From: Syntrophomonadaceae bacterium | Lineage (GTDB): Bacteria; Bacillota; Syntrophomonadia; Syntrophomonadales; Syntrophomonadaceae | Reading direction: 5' to 3' | NCBI GenBank assembly: GCA_031265005.1 | Contig: JAISDD010000228.1 | Span: 1 to 5,229, forward strand | Length of the DNA stretch: 5,229 nucleotides | Shown here: one piece after another, positions 1 to 5,229 of the stretch | Numbering within the stretch: position 1 is the first letter of the stretch | Layout of the letters: each line of letters opens with the position of its first letter | Made by a program: the position numbers and the translations under genes | Notes under the pieces: generated by a model | Seen by the model: the letters and a program-made list of their open reading frames with translations, nothing else | Database searches by the model: none | What the model was told of the DNA's origin: nothing

Positions 1-526
1 CTATAAGCCCATTTTCCAAAGCCAAGGCATAGGTTCCCAGCCCGCTTTTAGTGCAAAAATTATATCCTTTAATCTTTCCTACTGTAGCGCCGGCCCCAAC
101 TCCAACATTGCCTTCTTCAATCTTTATTCCGGCATTTCGGCAAGCTTTGTAACCCATTTCATCATCCGGCCTGACCTTAGAATCTCCTACCGCTAAATCA
201 AATATGACCGCAGCGGGAACAATAGGAACCGTAACCTCTCCTGATTTATATCCTATTTCTCTTTCTTCTAAAAACCTCATCACGCCGCCGGCAGCGTCTA
301 AACCATAAGCACTTCCGCCACTGAGCAGGATCCCATGTACTTTTTCAATCATATTGACCGGGTTAAGCAAATCGGTTTCCCTAGTCCCAGGAGCAGCGCC
401 TCTTACATCAACGCCGCATACCGCTCCTTCGTTTCCGGTAAGTATTACCGTACATCCTGTTAAAGCCTGCATATTCTCACAGGATCCCACTGTTATCCCT
501 TGTATATCAGTTATAGTCACTGTCAT
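1..526 (-). CDS. P1 family (S58, DmpA-like) peptidase, N-terminal half, cut by window edge
   Basis: The reading frame opens at ATG 524-526 and stays open for 175 codons to the left edge, so the 3' half is missing. Its start, MTVTITDIQGITVG, and the internal stretches VDVRGAAPGTRETDLL, LLSGGSAYGLDAAGGVMRFLEE and GNVGVGAGATVGKIKG are the conserved blocks of the P1/S58 family (DmpA aminopeptidase, BapA-type beta-peptidyl aminopeptidases). Family members are about 320-370 residues and cut themselves in the C-terminal half to expose an N-terminal Ser or Thr nucleophile. That site lies outside the window, so catalytic competence cannot be judged. No signal peptide is seen, which suggests a cytoplasmic protein. 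It starts 29 bases after bioY and is probably the next gene of the same operon. The ribosome binding site is weak (GGCGGGAA is the best candidate). Family assignment is firm; the substrate is unknown. Confidence 0.9.
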   Translation of the reverse strand, partial: MTVTITDIQGITVGSCENMQALTGCTVILTGNEGAVCGVDVRGAAPGTRETDLLNPVNMIEKVHGILLSGGSAYGLDAAGGVMRFLEEREIGYKSGEVTVPIVPAAVIFDLAVGDSKVRPDDEMGYKACRNAGIKIEEGNVGVGAGATVGKIKGYNFCTKSGLGTYALALENGLI

Positions 527-555
527 AAAAAGTTTCCCGCCATTCCATGGTAATT

Positions 556-1134
556 TCAATTAACGCGAACAGATTTTAGTACCCCCAAACGTTCCCTCAG
601 CTCTTTGGCTAAGAATATAGCTGCCACCATTTTGAGCAAATCAAAGCCTACAAATGGAATAAATCCTATTTTCAATACCTGAACCACATCGACAGCCCGC
701 CCCATGTAAAAATTAAGAATCATGTACATATACGGCAGCCCTATCGCATAGTAAACTAGCATAGCCACTATTGCCGCTGTTGTTAAACGTAATAAACTAT
801 TACTACTATCCCTACGCAATAATTTAGCTTGTACCCAGCCCGCTACAGAGAATCCTAACATAAAACCAAAGCTGGGCATGAGAACATATCCTGGCCCTCC
901 ATAAGGGGGCAAAGCAAACACCGGTAAACCAATCAACCCTAATAGCACATACGCTATGAAACTCAAAAATACTGCCCGCGGCGACAACAAATAAGCTGCC
1001 AGCATCATCACAAGAGGCAATAAACTGAAAGGAATAATGCCGAAAAGCGGAACTAAGCGTATAACAATGGTTACAACGCACATTATAGCAGTAAACATTG
1101 CGGCCCATACTAATTCTTTAGTTGATATTTTCAT
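556..1134 (-). CDS. bioY: BioY family biotin ECF transporter S component
   Basis: This 192-residue, very hydrophobic protein has about six membrane segments (roughly residues 9-29, 33-50, 54-73, 83-104, 115-140 and 155-177). The block LLGLIGLPVFA (64-74), followed by a GG-containing loop and PSFGFMLGF (87-95), and the late GFIPFVGFDLLKM block (157-169) are BioY hallmarks. BioY is the membrane-embedded substrate-binding subunit that takes up biotin, usually with an EcfA/EcfT energising module. No ATPase or T subunit gene is in the window, so it would share a module encoded elsewhere or act alone. The start is well supported by AGAGGTG placed 5-6 bases before ATG 1132-1134, only 13 bases after nadC. 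Biotin is the family substrate; another ligand cannot be excluded because of the unusual NAD-operon setting. Confidence 0.92.
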   Translation of the reverse strand: MKISTKELVWAAMFTAIMCVVTIVIRLVPLFGIIPFSLLPLVMMLAAYLLSPRAVFLSFIAYVLLGLIGLPVFALPPYGGPGYVLMPSFGFMLGFSVAGWVQAKLLRRDSSNSLLRLTTAAIVAMLVYYAIGLPYMYMILNFYMGRAVDVVQVLKIGFIPFVGFDLLKMVAAIFLAKELRERLGVLKSVRVN

Positions 1135-1147
1135 ATTTTCACCTCTG

Positions 1148-1987
1148 TCAATTATTTTGGACTAAATTAAAACTAATATCAACGCTGCTGACCGAATGAG
1201 TCAATGCTCCTATGGAAATAAAATCCACTCCGCACATCGCTACTTTCTGTAAATTTTTTTCAGTTATGCCTCCGGAAGCTTCAGTTAAAGCTCGGCCTGC
1301 TATTTCTTTTACAGCAGTTTCCATCATTTCCAGCTCCATGTTGTCAAGCATGATTATGTCCGCTCCAGAAGCTAAAGCTTCTTTTACCTGTTCCAGATTT
1401 TCTGTTTCAACTTCTATTTTTATGGTGTGCGGCAATTTTTCCCGAAGCCTTGCCACCGCCTTGGTAATACTCCCCACCGCTTTTATGTGATTATCTTTAA
1501 TCATGGCGCCGTCAAACAATCCGAAACGATGATTTCTGGCTCCTCCCATTACAACCGCGTATTTTTCTAAAACCCTCAAGCCAGGAGTAGTCTTTCGCGT
1601 ATCTACTATTATGGCTTTTTCATGTTTAATTAAGTCCACCATTTTTCTCGTTCGAGTAGCTATCCCGGATAAACGCTGCAAAAAATTTAAAGCTGTTCTT
1701 TCTCCTGTCAGCAAAACTCGGTAAGGTCCCTTTACAACGGCTAAAATATCGCCAGATTCAACCTGATCCCCATCGTGTTTTAGAAAAGTAAACTCAATCT
1801 GCGGATCCAAACAGATAAAAACTTGTCTGCATATTTCCAATCCAGCTATCACGCCAAAACTCTTAGCCATAAATGCGCCTGTTCCTTTAACATCCGGCGC
1901 TATGAGATTATCCGTGGTTATATCCTGACATCCTATATCTTCTTCCAACGCTTTTAATATCAATTTCTCTAGTTGTAATATCTGCAT
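1148..1987 (-). CDS. nadC: Quinolinate phosphoribosyltransferase (nicotinate-nucleotide pyrophosphorylase, decarboxylating)
   Basis: NadC converts quinolinate and PRPP to nicotinate mononucleotide, CO2 and pyrophosphate, the step at which de novo synthesis enters the common NAD pathway; it acts as a cytoplasmic dimer or higher oligomer. The 279-residue product has the normal length and all family blocks: EEDIGCQDITTD (15-26), GERTALNFLQRLSGIAT (95-111), DTRKTTPGLR (129-138), GGARNHRFGLFDGAMIKDNHI (in two halves, 148-168), IEVE (191-194), IMLDNM (212-217), EASGGI (236-241) and ISIGALTHS (257-265). Arg97, Arg131, Lys132, His153, Arg154, Lys164, Glu192 and Asp215 match the basic substrate pocket and acidic residues of the family. 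I start it at ATG 1985-1987, preceded by GGGGAAAG. The frame extends upstream to 2092, but that would overlap the deacetylase and add a non-homologous tail. It lies 13 bases after the deacetylase stop and 13 before bioY. Confidence 0.97.
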   Translation of the reverse strand: MQILQLEKLILKALEEDIGCQDITTDNLIAPDVKGTGAFMAKSFGVIAGLEICRQVFICLDPQIEFTFLKHDGDQVESGDILAVVKGPYRVLLTGERTALNFLQRLSGIATRTRKMVDLIKHEKAIIVDTRKTTPGLRVLEKYAVVMGGARNHRFGLFDGAMIKDNHIKAVGSITKAVARLREKLPHTIKIEVETENLEQVKEALASGADIIMLDNMELEMMETAVKEIAGRALTEASGGITEKNLQKVAMCGVDFISIGALTHSVSSVDISFNLVQNN

Positions 1988-1991
1988 AAAT

Positions 1992-1999
1992 CTTTCCCC
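1992..1999 (-). promoter_or_regulatory. Ribosome binding site fixing the nadC start
   Basis: GGGGAAAG on the minus strand sits in the 13-base gap between the deacetylase stop and ATG 1985-1987. It decides between this start and the longer open frame beginning at 2092, which has no homology support in its first 35 residues and would lie inside the deacetylase gene. Confidence 0.65.
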
Positions 2000-2000
2000 A

Positions 2001-3182
2001 TCATTTAATAAGTTTAGCAAAATAAGCAATATTAGTATCCCTGGGAACGCGTACGCGCGGCAGCAAAAGCACTTCATTCCTACTGGACGCATATCCGTTC
2101 TCTGTAGTTACAGCGCTCTCATAGACAGCGTTTTCAACCATCTTGACCACTTTATCATTTAAAGCTCCTCCAGGATAACAAAAATGCCGGCAAGGATAAT
2201 AAAGGTTATCTTCTAACACTTTTTTTGATCCGGCAATTTCATCCACCATATTTTCCGGAGCAAGTCCGGTCAAATCGGGATGGCTTTTGGTATGGCTTCC
2301 AATATCTATCCAATTAGCCTGTAAAAATCTCATTTGTTCCCATTCAAGGTAACGAGGATTATTTTCGCATTTGTCACTGATAGCATAAACGGTTGCAGGA
2401 AAACGATATTCTCTTAATACCGGCCACGCTTTAGTAAAAAAAGTTCTATATCCATCGTCAAAAGTTATGACCACGCATTTATCAACATTCTGATTGTTTT
2501 TCAGCAAGTTAATCGCTTCATTCATACTGATGACTTGATAATTGTTATCCCACAGATATTTCATCTGCTCCTTGAATTCGCTTTCCCTGACAAATAAATT
2601 ATTAGGCCCGTCCCCCACTTCATGATACATCAAAATAGTAATTTTAGCGTTACCTGCAGACACAAAGGGCAAAGTATTTTGATTCGGAGTATCTATATTA
2701 ATTACCCTATTACTTTCATCCCAATTAACAGTAATTCCTAAAGATTCCAAAAGAGTTGCCGGCACTAATGATACTCCTTGCACTTCCAGCGGCGCGATCG
2801 TTAAATTCAATTTCTTTCGGTTAACTCTAACCTCAGGATCATCAAAGGTAAAGCGAACTTTATTTCCATCATATTCCAATTGAACCGACCGTTTTTTATT
2901 ATCCCAGCTAATATCATAGTCCAGTCCTTGTAAAACAGCCCTTAAAGGTATTAACACATGATTTTTGTGTATTCGGGAAGGAACTTCGGTAAAAAGCATT
3001 CGTCCGTCAATTATCGTTCTTACCAGCTCGGGCTTTTCAGATGCCAGTTCCTGCCTTTCAAGCTCTATTTTTTTTTCTAACGCTTCTTGGTATGCTTCTT
3101 CAGGATAATATGCATAAATAAGCCCAGTGGAAGCTGTTAAAGTTAAAATCAACAGTAAAACTAAGCGTATCCCTTGCCGCAA
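2001..3182 (-). CDS. Exported polysaccharide deacetylase (CE4/NodB) with N-terminal copper-amine-oxidase-like domain
   Basis: The 393-residue protein begins with a basic tip and a hydrophobic segment (about 6-24), an export signal or membrane anchor without a lipobox cysteine. A charged linker (about 26-55) leads to a region (about 56-165) resembling the copper amine oxidase N-terminal domain common in Clostridial wall proteins, with VLIPLRAVLQGL (76-87), ISWD and a second VSLVPATLLESLGITVNWD copy; no copper function is implied. Residues 179-393 form a NodB/CE4 deacetylase domain: MYHEV (185-189), TFDDGY (240-245, Asp242 as probable base and Asp243 as metal ligand), SHTKSH (296-301, His297 and His301 as metal ligands) and RHFCYPGG (332-339). 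The leading MYHEV resembles the permuted PgaB/IcaB-type layout. It probably removes acetyl groups from an envelope glycan; substrate unknown. The start is TTG 3180-3182, with AGGAG six bases upstream. It interrupts nadB and nadC. Confidence 0.92.
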   Translation of the reverse strand: MRQGIRLVLLLILTLTASTGLIYAYYPEEAYQEALEKKIELERQELASEKPELVRTIIDGRMLFTEVPSRIHKNHVLIPLRAVLQGLDYDISWDNKKRSVQLEYDGNKVRFTFDDPEVRVNRKKLNLTIAPLEVQGVSLVPATLLESLGITVNWDESNRVINIDTPNQNTLPFVSAGNAKITILMYHEVGDGPNNLFVRESEFKEQMKYLWDNNYQVISMNEAINLLKNNQNVDKCVVITFDDGYRTFFTKAWPVLREYRFPATVYAISDKCENNPRYLEWEQMRFLQANWIDIGSHTKSHPDLTGLAPENMVDEIAGSKKVLEDNLYYPCRHFCYPGGALNDKVVKMVENAVYESAVTTENGYASSRNEVLLLPRVRVPRDTNIAYFAKLIK

Positions 3183-3293
3183 TTTTCTCTCCTAATGTAT
3201 ATTGAATTAAACTTATGTAACATGCTAATCTTTAGAATTTCTTGAAAAACAACAGGGGTAACCTTCTTTATATACTCCACCGCTTTGACAGCG
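3183..3293 (-). other. 111-base nadB-deacetylase intergenic gap
   Basis: This is the only sizeable gap inside the cluster. It holds the AGGAG site of the deacetylase and a very short dyad (CGCT/AGCG around 3283-3295). I see no convincing terminator with a T-run and no -35/-10 pair of good quality. The minus strand has an open frame through it, but that frame lacks any recognisable protein. The genes are therefore probably on one transcript, but a weak internal promoter here cannot be ruled out. Confidence 0.5.
3189..3193 (-). promoter_or_regulatory. Ribosome binding site supporting the TTG start of the deacetylase
   Basis: AGGAG on the minus strand is spaced six bases from TTG 3180-3182. This is the strongest Shine-Dalgarno placement near the gene. 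It supports a non-ATG start that puts a basic tip (MRQGIR) just before the hydrophobic signal segment. Confidence 0.75.
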
Positions 3294-4895
3294 CTAACAG
3301 TTAACAAAAGACATGTGCTTTGTCCAGCGTATATCGTCCCTTTGAGGGTAATCTTGCCTGTAATGCCCTCCCCTGCTTTCTTGCCGCCATAAAGCAGCTT
3401 GTATAATAACTCCGGCAACCGTCAGCATATTGACCGTCTCATAATAATCCAGAATATTACCCTGTTTGCTTATATCATTACATAATGTTTCAACTTCACC
3501 CTGCGCTTTTTTTAGATCAGTTTCCGTTCGAATAATGCCTGCTTTTTCCCACATTATATCTTTTAATATGTATTGAGCTTTCTTAGCGTCTAAAACTTTA
3601 TTATGGCTTGCTAATACAGAGCTTTCAGAAAATTCATCTATTATTTCTTTTAAACTCACCTGCCGGCGGTAAAGAATTTCTTCCGCCCGCTCCACAATCC
3701 TGTTGCCAAAAACAATCCCTTCCAGTAACGAATTACTGGCTAAACGATTTGCTCCATGTACTCCCGTACACGCAACTTCACCGCACGCATAAAGCCCTTT
3801 TACAGAAGTTTCGCCATAAGTATTGGTTTCAATTCCTCCCATGCTGAAATGAGCAGCTGGCGAAACAGGGATTTTATCTTTTTTTATATCTATTCCTGTT
3901 TTTAAACATGTTTGGTATATATTAGGAAAGCGTTTTTCAACTTGTTCAATTCCAGAAGCATCTAAAAATACATATTGATGATTACCCGCGTTCATCTCTT
4001 TTATTATAGCGCGAGTAACTACATCTCTAGGCGCCAATTCCTGTAAAGGATGATACAAGTGCATAAACCTTTTTCCTTGATGATCTACAAGTTTTCCGCC
4101 TTCTCCCCGAACTGCTTCCGATATCAAGAAACGCTGCGTATCGCGGCTATATAAAACCGTAGGATGAAATTGTATAAACTCCAAATCACTAAGCGAACAC
4201 CCCATACGGAAAGCAGCAGCCATGCCATCTCCAGTAGCGACCGGCGGATTAGTAGAGTATTGAAATATTTGTCCGATACCGCCAGTCGCTACAATAACCG
4301 CTTTAGCAATGTAAACATAATGGTTTTTGCATACTGAATCATAAACTAAAGCGCCATAGCACTCTTTACCGTTTTTATCGCCTAAACAATCAACTAAAAA
4401 CTGTTTCTCGCGCAATTGAATTGAGGGGTTGTCTTCACATTTTTTTACCAGCGCAGCTCTTATCGTTTCTCCTGTCGTATCCGCTGAATGCAGTATCCTC
4501 GCCCTGCTATGCGCTCCTTCCCGCGTCAAAGACACAGAACCATCCTTCATATCAAAAGAAGCTCCTAGTCTAATCAACTCTCTAACACAGTCAGGCCCTT
4601 CCCTCACTAGAATGTCAACAGCGTCAATGTTGCATAAGCCAGCGCCGGCTTCCAAAGTATCCTCTAAGTGCAAAAAAGGAGAATCTTCCTCATGTACCGC
4701 CGCGGCAATGCCTCCTTGAGCCAAACCAGTATTGGAATCTTTTAAAGTTTTCTTGATCAGCACCGTTACTTGTCCATATGCAGAAGCTTTGAGCGCGGTA
4801 AAAAGGCCGGCAATCCCTCCGCCTATGATTAGAAAGTCGGTTGATTTCACGTCGTAGTCCCTTTTTACTATTCCGATGTAACGAGTACTCATCAT
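3294..4895 (-). CDS. nadB: L-aspartate oxidase
   Basis: NadB is the FAD enzyme that oxidises L-aspartate to iminoaspartate, the first step of de novo NAD synthesis, using oxygen or, in anaerobes, fumarate as acceptor. The 533-residue length is typical. The Rossmann motif DFLIIGGGIAGL (20-31) is followed by SNTGLAQGGIAAAV (54-67), the FAD-binding block of the succinate dehydrogenase/NadB flavoprotein family. Active-site residues line up with the E. coli enzyme: His244 in QFHPT, Glu260 in ISEAVRGEGG, Arg290 in LAPRD, His349 in AAHFSMGG and Arg384 in GANRLASNSLLEG. The C-terminal helical domain ends with SRGGHYRQDYPQRDD (507-521), also typical. I use ATG 4893-4895, since the RYIGIV...VKSTDFLIIGGG leader resembles the N-terminus of Clostridial NadB; the adjacent ATG 4890-4892 and GTG 4848-4850 (behind AGGGA) are alternatives. 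No good ribosome binding site directly precedes it. Its partner nadA is not in the window. Confidence 0.97.
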   Translation of the reverse strand: MMSTRYIGIVKRDYDVKSTDFLIIGGGIAGLFTALKASAYGQVTVLIKKTLKDSNTGLAQGGIAAAVHEEDSPFLHLEDTLEAGAGLCNIDAVDILVREGPDCVRELIRLGASFDMKDGSVSLTREGAHSRARILHSADTTGETIRAALVKKCEDNPSIQLREKQFLVDCLGDKNGKECYGALVYDSVCKNHYVYIAKAVIVATGGIGQIFQYSTNPPVATGDGMAAAFRMGCSLSDLEFIQFHPTVLYSRDTQRFLISEAVRGEGGKLVDHQGKRFMHLYHPLQELAPRDVVTRAIIKEMNAGNHQYVFLDASGIEQVEKRFPNIYQTCLKTGIDIKKDKIPVSPAAHFSMGGIETNTYGETSVKGLYACGEVACTGVHGANRLASNSLLEGIVFGNRIVERAEEILYRRQVSLKEIIDEFSESSVLASHNKVLDAKKAQYILKDIMWEKAGIIRTETDLKKAQGEVETLCNDISKQGNILDYYETVNMLTVAGVIIQAALWRQESRGGHYRQDYPQRDDIRWTKHMSFVNC

Positions 4896-4902
4896 AATTT
4901 CA

Positions 4903-4932
4903 CACTCAATAAGATCTTTTCTCCTTGAGAGT
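4903..4932 (-). promoter_or_regulatory. Possible nadB translation-initiation hairpin with a displaced Shine-Dalgarno
   Basis: On the minus strand CTCAA (4925-4929) can pair with TTGAG (4905-4909), extended past a T-T mismatch by an AC/GT step. The 15-base loop holds GGAG (4921-4924) and the AAGATCTT palindrome. AAGGAG (4921-4926) is the best ribosome-binding sequence in the leader but lies 25 bases before ATG 4893-4895, too far for normal use. It is 11 bases before TTG (4905-4907), which opens a five-codon frame whose TGA overlaps the nadB ATG. The role is inferred from spacing only. Confidence 0.25.
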
Positions 4933-5127
4933 ATTTAAAATAAACACCTTTTCTTGTTATTAAGCGCCTTATCCGCCCAAAGCTTCAACGTACCCCACAG
5001 TAGAAGTGTTGTTGTACTTACCACCGAACATAAATATTAAACGTTCATTTTATAAAATTCTAAAAAACGTAAAAGCTTCGCTGAATATATTAATTTTTAC
5101 TCATAACGGCCTAAACAAGTTTTTTGA

Positions 5128-5156
5128 ATTTTGTTAAATTTGTCCACAAATACCAA
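5128..5156 (-). promoter_or_regulatory. Weak candidate sigma-A-type promoter for the nad operon
   Basis: On the minus strand TTGGTA (5151-5156) is followed after 17 bases by CAAAAT (5128-5133); each hexamer agrees with consensus at four of six positions. It lies about 230 bases before nadB, and its spacer contains the 5138-5151 dyad. In sequence this AT-rich, such matches arise by chance, so this is only a candidate. Confidence 0.2.
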
Positions 5157-5164
5157 TCGTGGAC
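5138..5164. repeat. Two overlapping inverted repeats, possible operator
   Basis: Positions 5138-5151 form a perfect dyad, ATTTGT-CC-ACAAAT. The same GTCCAC (5142-5147) is also the left arm of a second perfect dyad with GTGGAC at 5159-5164, separated by 11 bases. Dyads with arms of this size next to a promoter are typical of dimeric repressor sites. The first one falls exactly within the spacer of the best -35/-10 candidate for nadB. NAD genes in Bacillota are often controlled by the nicotinate-sensing repressor NiaR, but I cannot match this sequence to its consensus with confidence, so the regulator is unassigned. A weak RNA hairpin is the alternative reading. Confidence 0.4.
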
Positions 5165-5229
5165 TATGTTTTTTATATTCCTCATCATCTAATATACTAT
5201 AAGTTAATATAATGACTATATCCCCTTTT

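Larger units (their letters stand above)
4896..5229 (-). other. Non-coding leader/promoter region upstream of nadB
   Basis: This 334-base AT-rich stretch has no supported gene on either strand. On the minus strand it contains overlapping dyads at 5138-5164, a 12-base palindrome at 5047-5058, a possible hairpin displaying an AAGGAG at 4903-4932, and two very short open frames (5111-5188, 25 codons; 4969-5031, 20 codons) without ribosome binding sites. It should carry the operon promoter. The candidates are weak: TTGGTA (5151-5156) with CAAAAT (5128-5133) at 17-base spacing, or TTCAAA followed 17 bases later by TATGAG about 20 bases downstream. Each matches consensus in only four of six positions per element. 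I do not recognise a known riboswitch class, T-box or BirA operator here. Confidence 0.6.

Noticed and set aside
354..563. Plus-strand open frame opposite the P1 peptidase
   Set aside because: It is the antisense shadow of a well-conserved gene, as are the plus-strand frames at 1212-1490, 3608-3847 and 4429-4719.
824..1108. 94-codon minus-strand open frame inside bioY
   Set aside because: It is fully contained in the confidently identified bioY in another frame and lacks any family resemblance.
1988..2092. N-terminal extension of nadC to an upstream start
   Set aside because: The added 35 residues would overlap the deacetylase and lack NadC homology, while ATG 1985-1987 has its own ribosome binding site and fits family length.
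3161..3418. 85-codon minus-strand open frame spanning the nadB end and the intergenic gap
   Set aside because: It is a shifted frame over the conserved NadB C-terminus and the deacetylase start, shows no recognisable family, and both flanking genes have clear ends.
4969..5031. 20-codon minus-strand frame (MFGGKYNNTSTVGYVEALGG) in the nadB leader
   Set aside because: There is no Shine-Dalgarno before its ATG, no run of regulatory codons and no attenuator-like hairpin following it, so a leader peptide cannot be supported.
5139..5151. DnaA-box-like TTTGTCCACAAAT suggesting a replication origin
   Set aside because: Only one imperfect match is present, with no cluster of boxes and no dnaA/dnaN neighbours; the dyad reading explains it better.
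5129..5156. BirA operator (TTGTTAAC-N15-GTTAACAA type) controlling bioY
   Set aside because: Only one loose half-site (TTGTTAA at 5131-5137) is seen; no partner lies at the required spacing, and it is far upstream of bioY.
5111..5188. 25-codon minus-strand frame (MMRNIKNIVHDW...) upstream of nadB
   Set aside because: It has no ribosome binding site, no recognised family and overlaps the dyad symmetries; frames this short are expected by chance. Conservation in relatives would change this view.
5208..5229. TATAAT and ATG on the plus strand at the right edge, suggesting a divergent gene
   Set aside because: TATAAT has no acceptable -35 at 16-18 bases, the ATG lacks a ribosome binding site, and only six codons are visible.

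Overview
The window reads as a chromosomal fragment from a low-GC, anaerobic-type member of the Bacillota, most likely Clostridia in the broad sense. This rests on the AT-rich composition, strong purine-rich ribosome binding sites, a TTG start behind AGGAG, an N-terminal copper-amine-oxidase-like domain joined to a polysaccharide deacetylase, and NadB/NadC/BioY proteins of Clostridial style. No rRNA or marker gene is present, so this is an inference and no genus can be named.

Every supported gene lies on the minus strand, so the order of transcription is right to left. The right end (4896-5229) is an AT-rich non-coding leader with several inverted repeats. It is followed by nadB (L-aspartate oxidase, 3294-4895), a 111-base gap, an exported polysaccharide deacetylase (2001-3182), nadC (quinolinate phosphoribosyltransferase, 1148-1987), bioY (biotin ECF transporter S component, 556-1134), and the first half of a P1-family (S58, DmpA-like) peptidase that runs off the left edge (1-526). 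Intergenic gaps after the deacetylase are 13, 13 and 29 bases, so at least these last four genes look co-transcribed. No terminator is visible anywhere between nadB and the left edge.

NadB and NadC are the first and third enzymes of de novo NAD synthesis from aspartate. NadB oxidises aspartate to iminoaspartate, NadA (not in this window) condenses this with dihydroxyacetone phosphate to quinolinate, and NadC turns quinolinate into nicotinate mononucleotide. BioY adds a second cofactor function, biotin uptake. The deacetylase (cell envelope) and the P1 peptidase have no known role in NAD synthesis and appear to be passengers in, or co-regulated members of, the operon.

I see no new defence system, mobile element or CRISPR array. 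The points most worth a second look are the cell-wall deacetylase wedged between nadB and nadC, the biotin transporter gene in a NAD operon, a pair of overlapping dyad symmetries upstream of nadB that could be an operator, and the unusual ribosome binding site arrangement at the nadB start.
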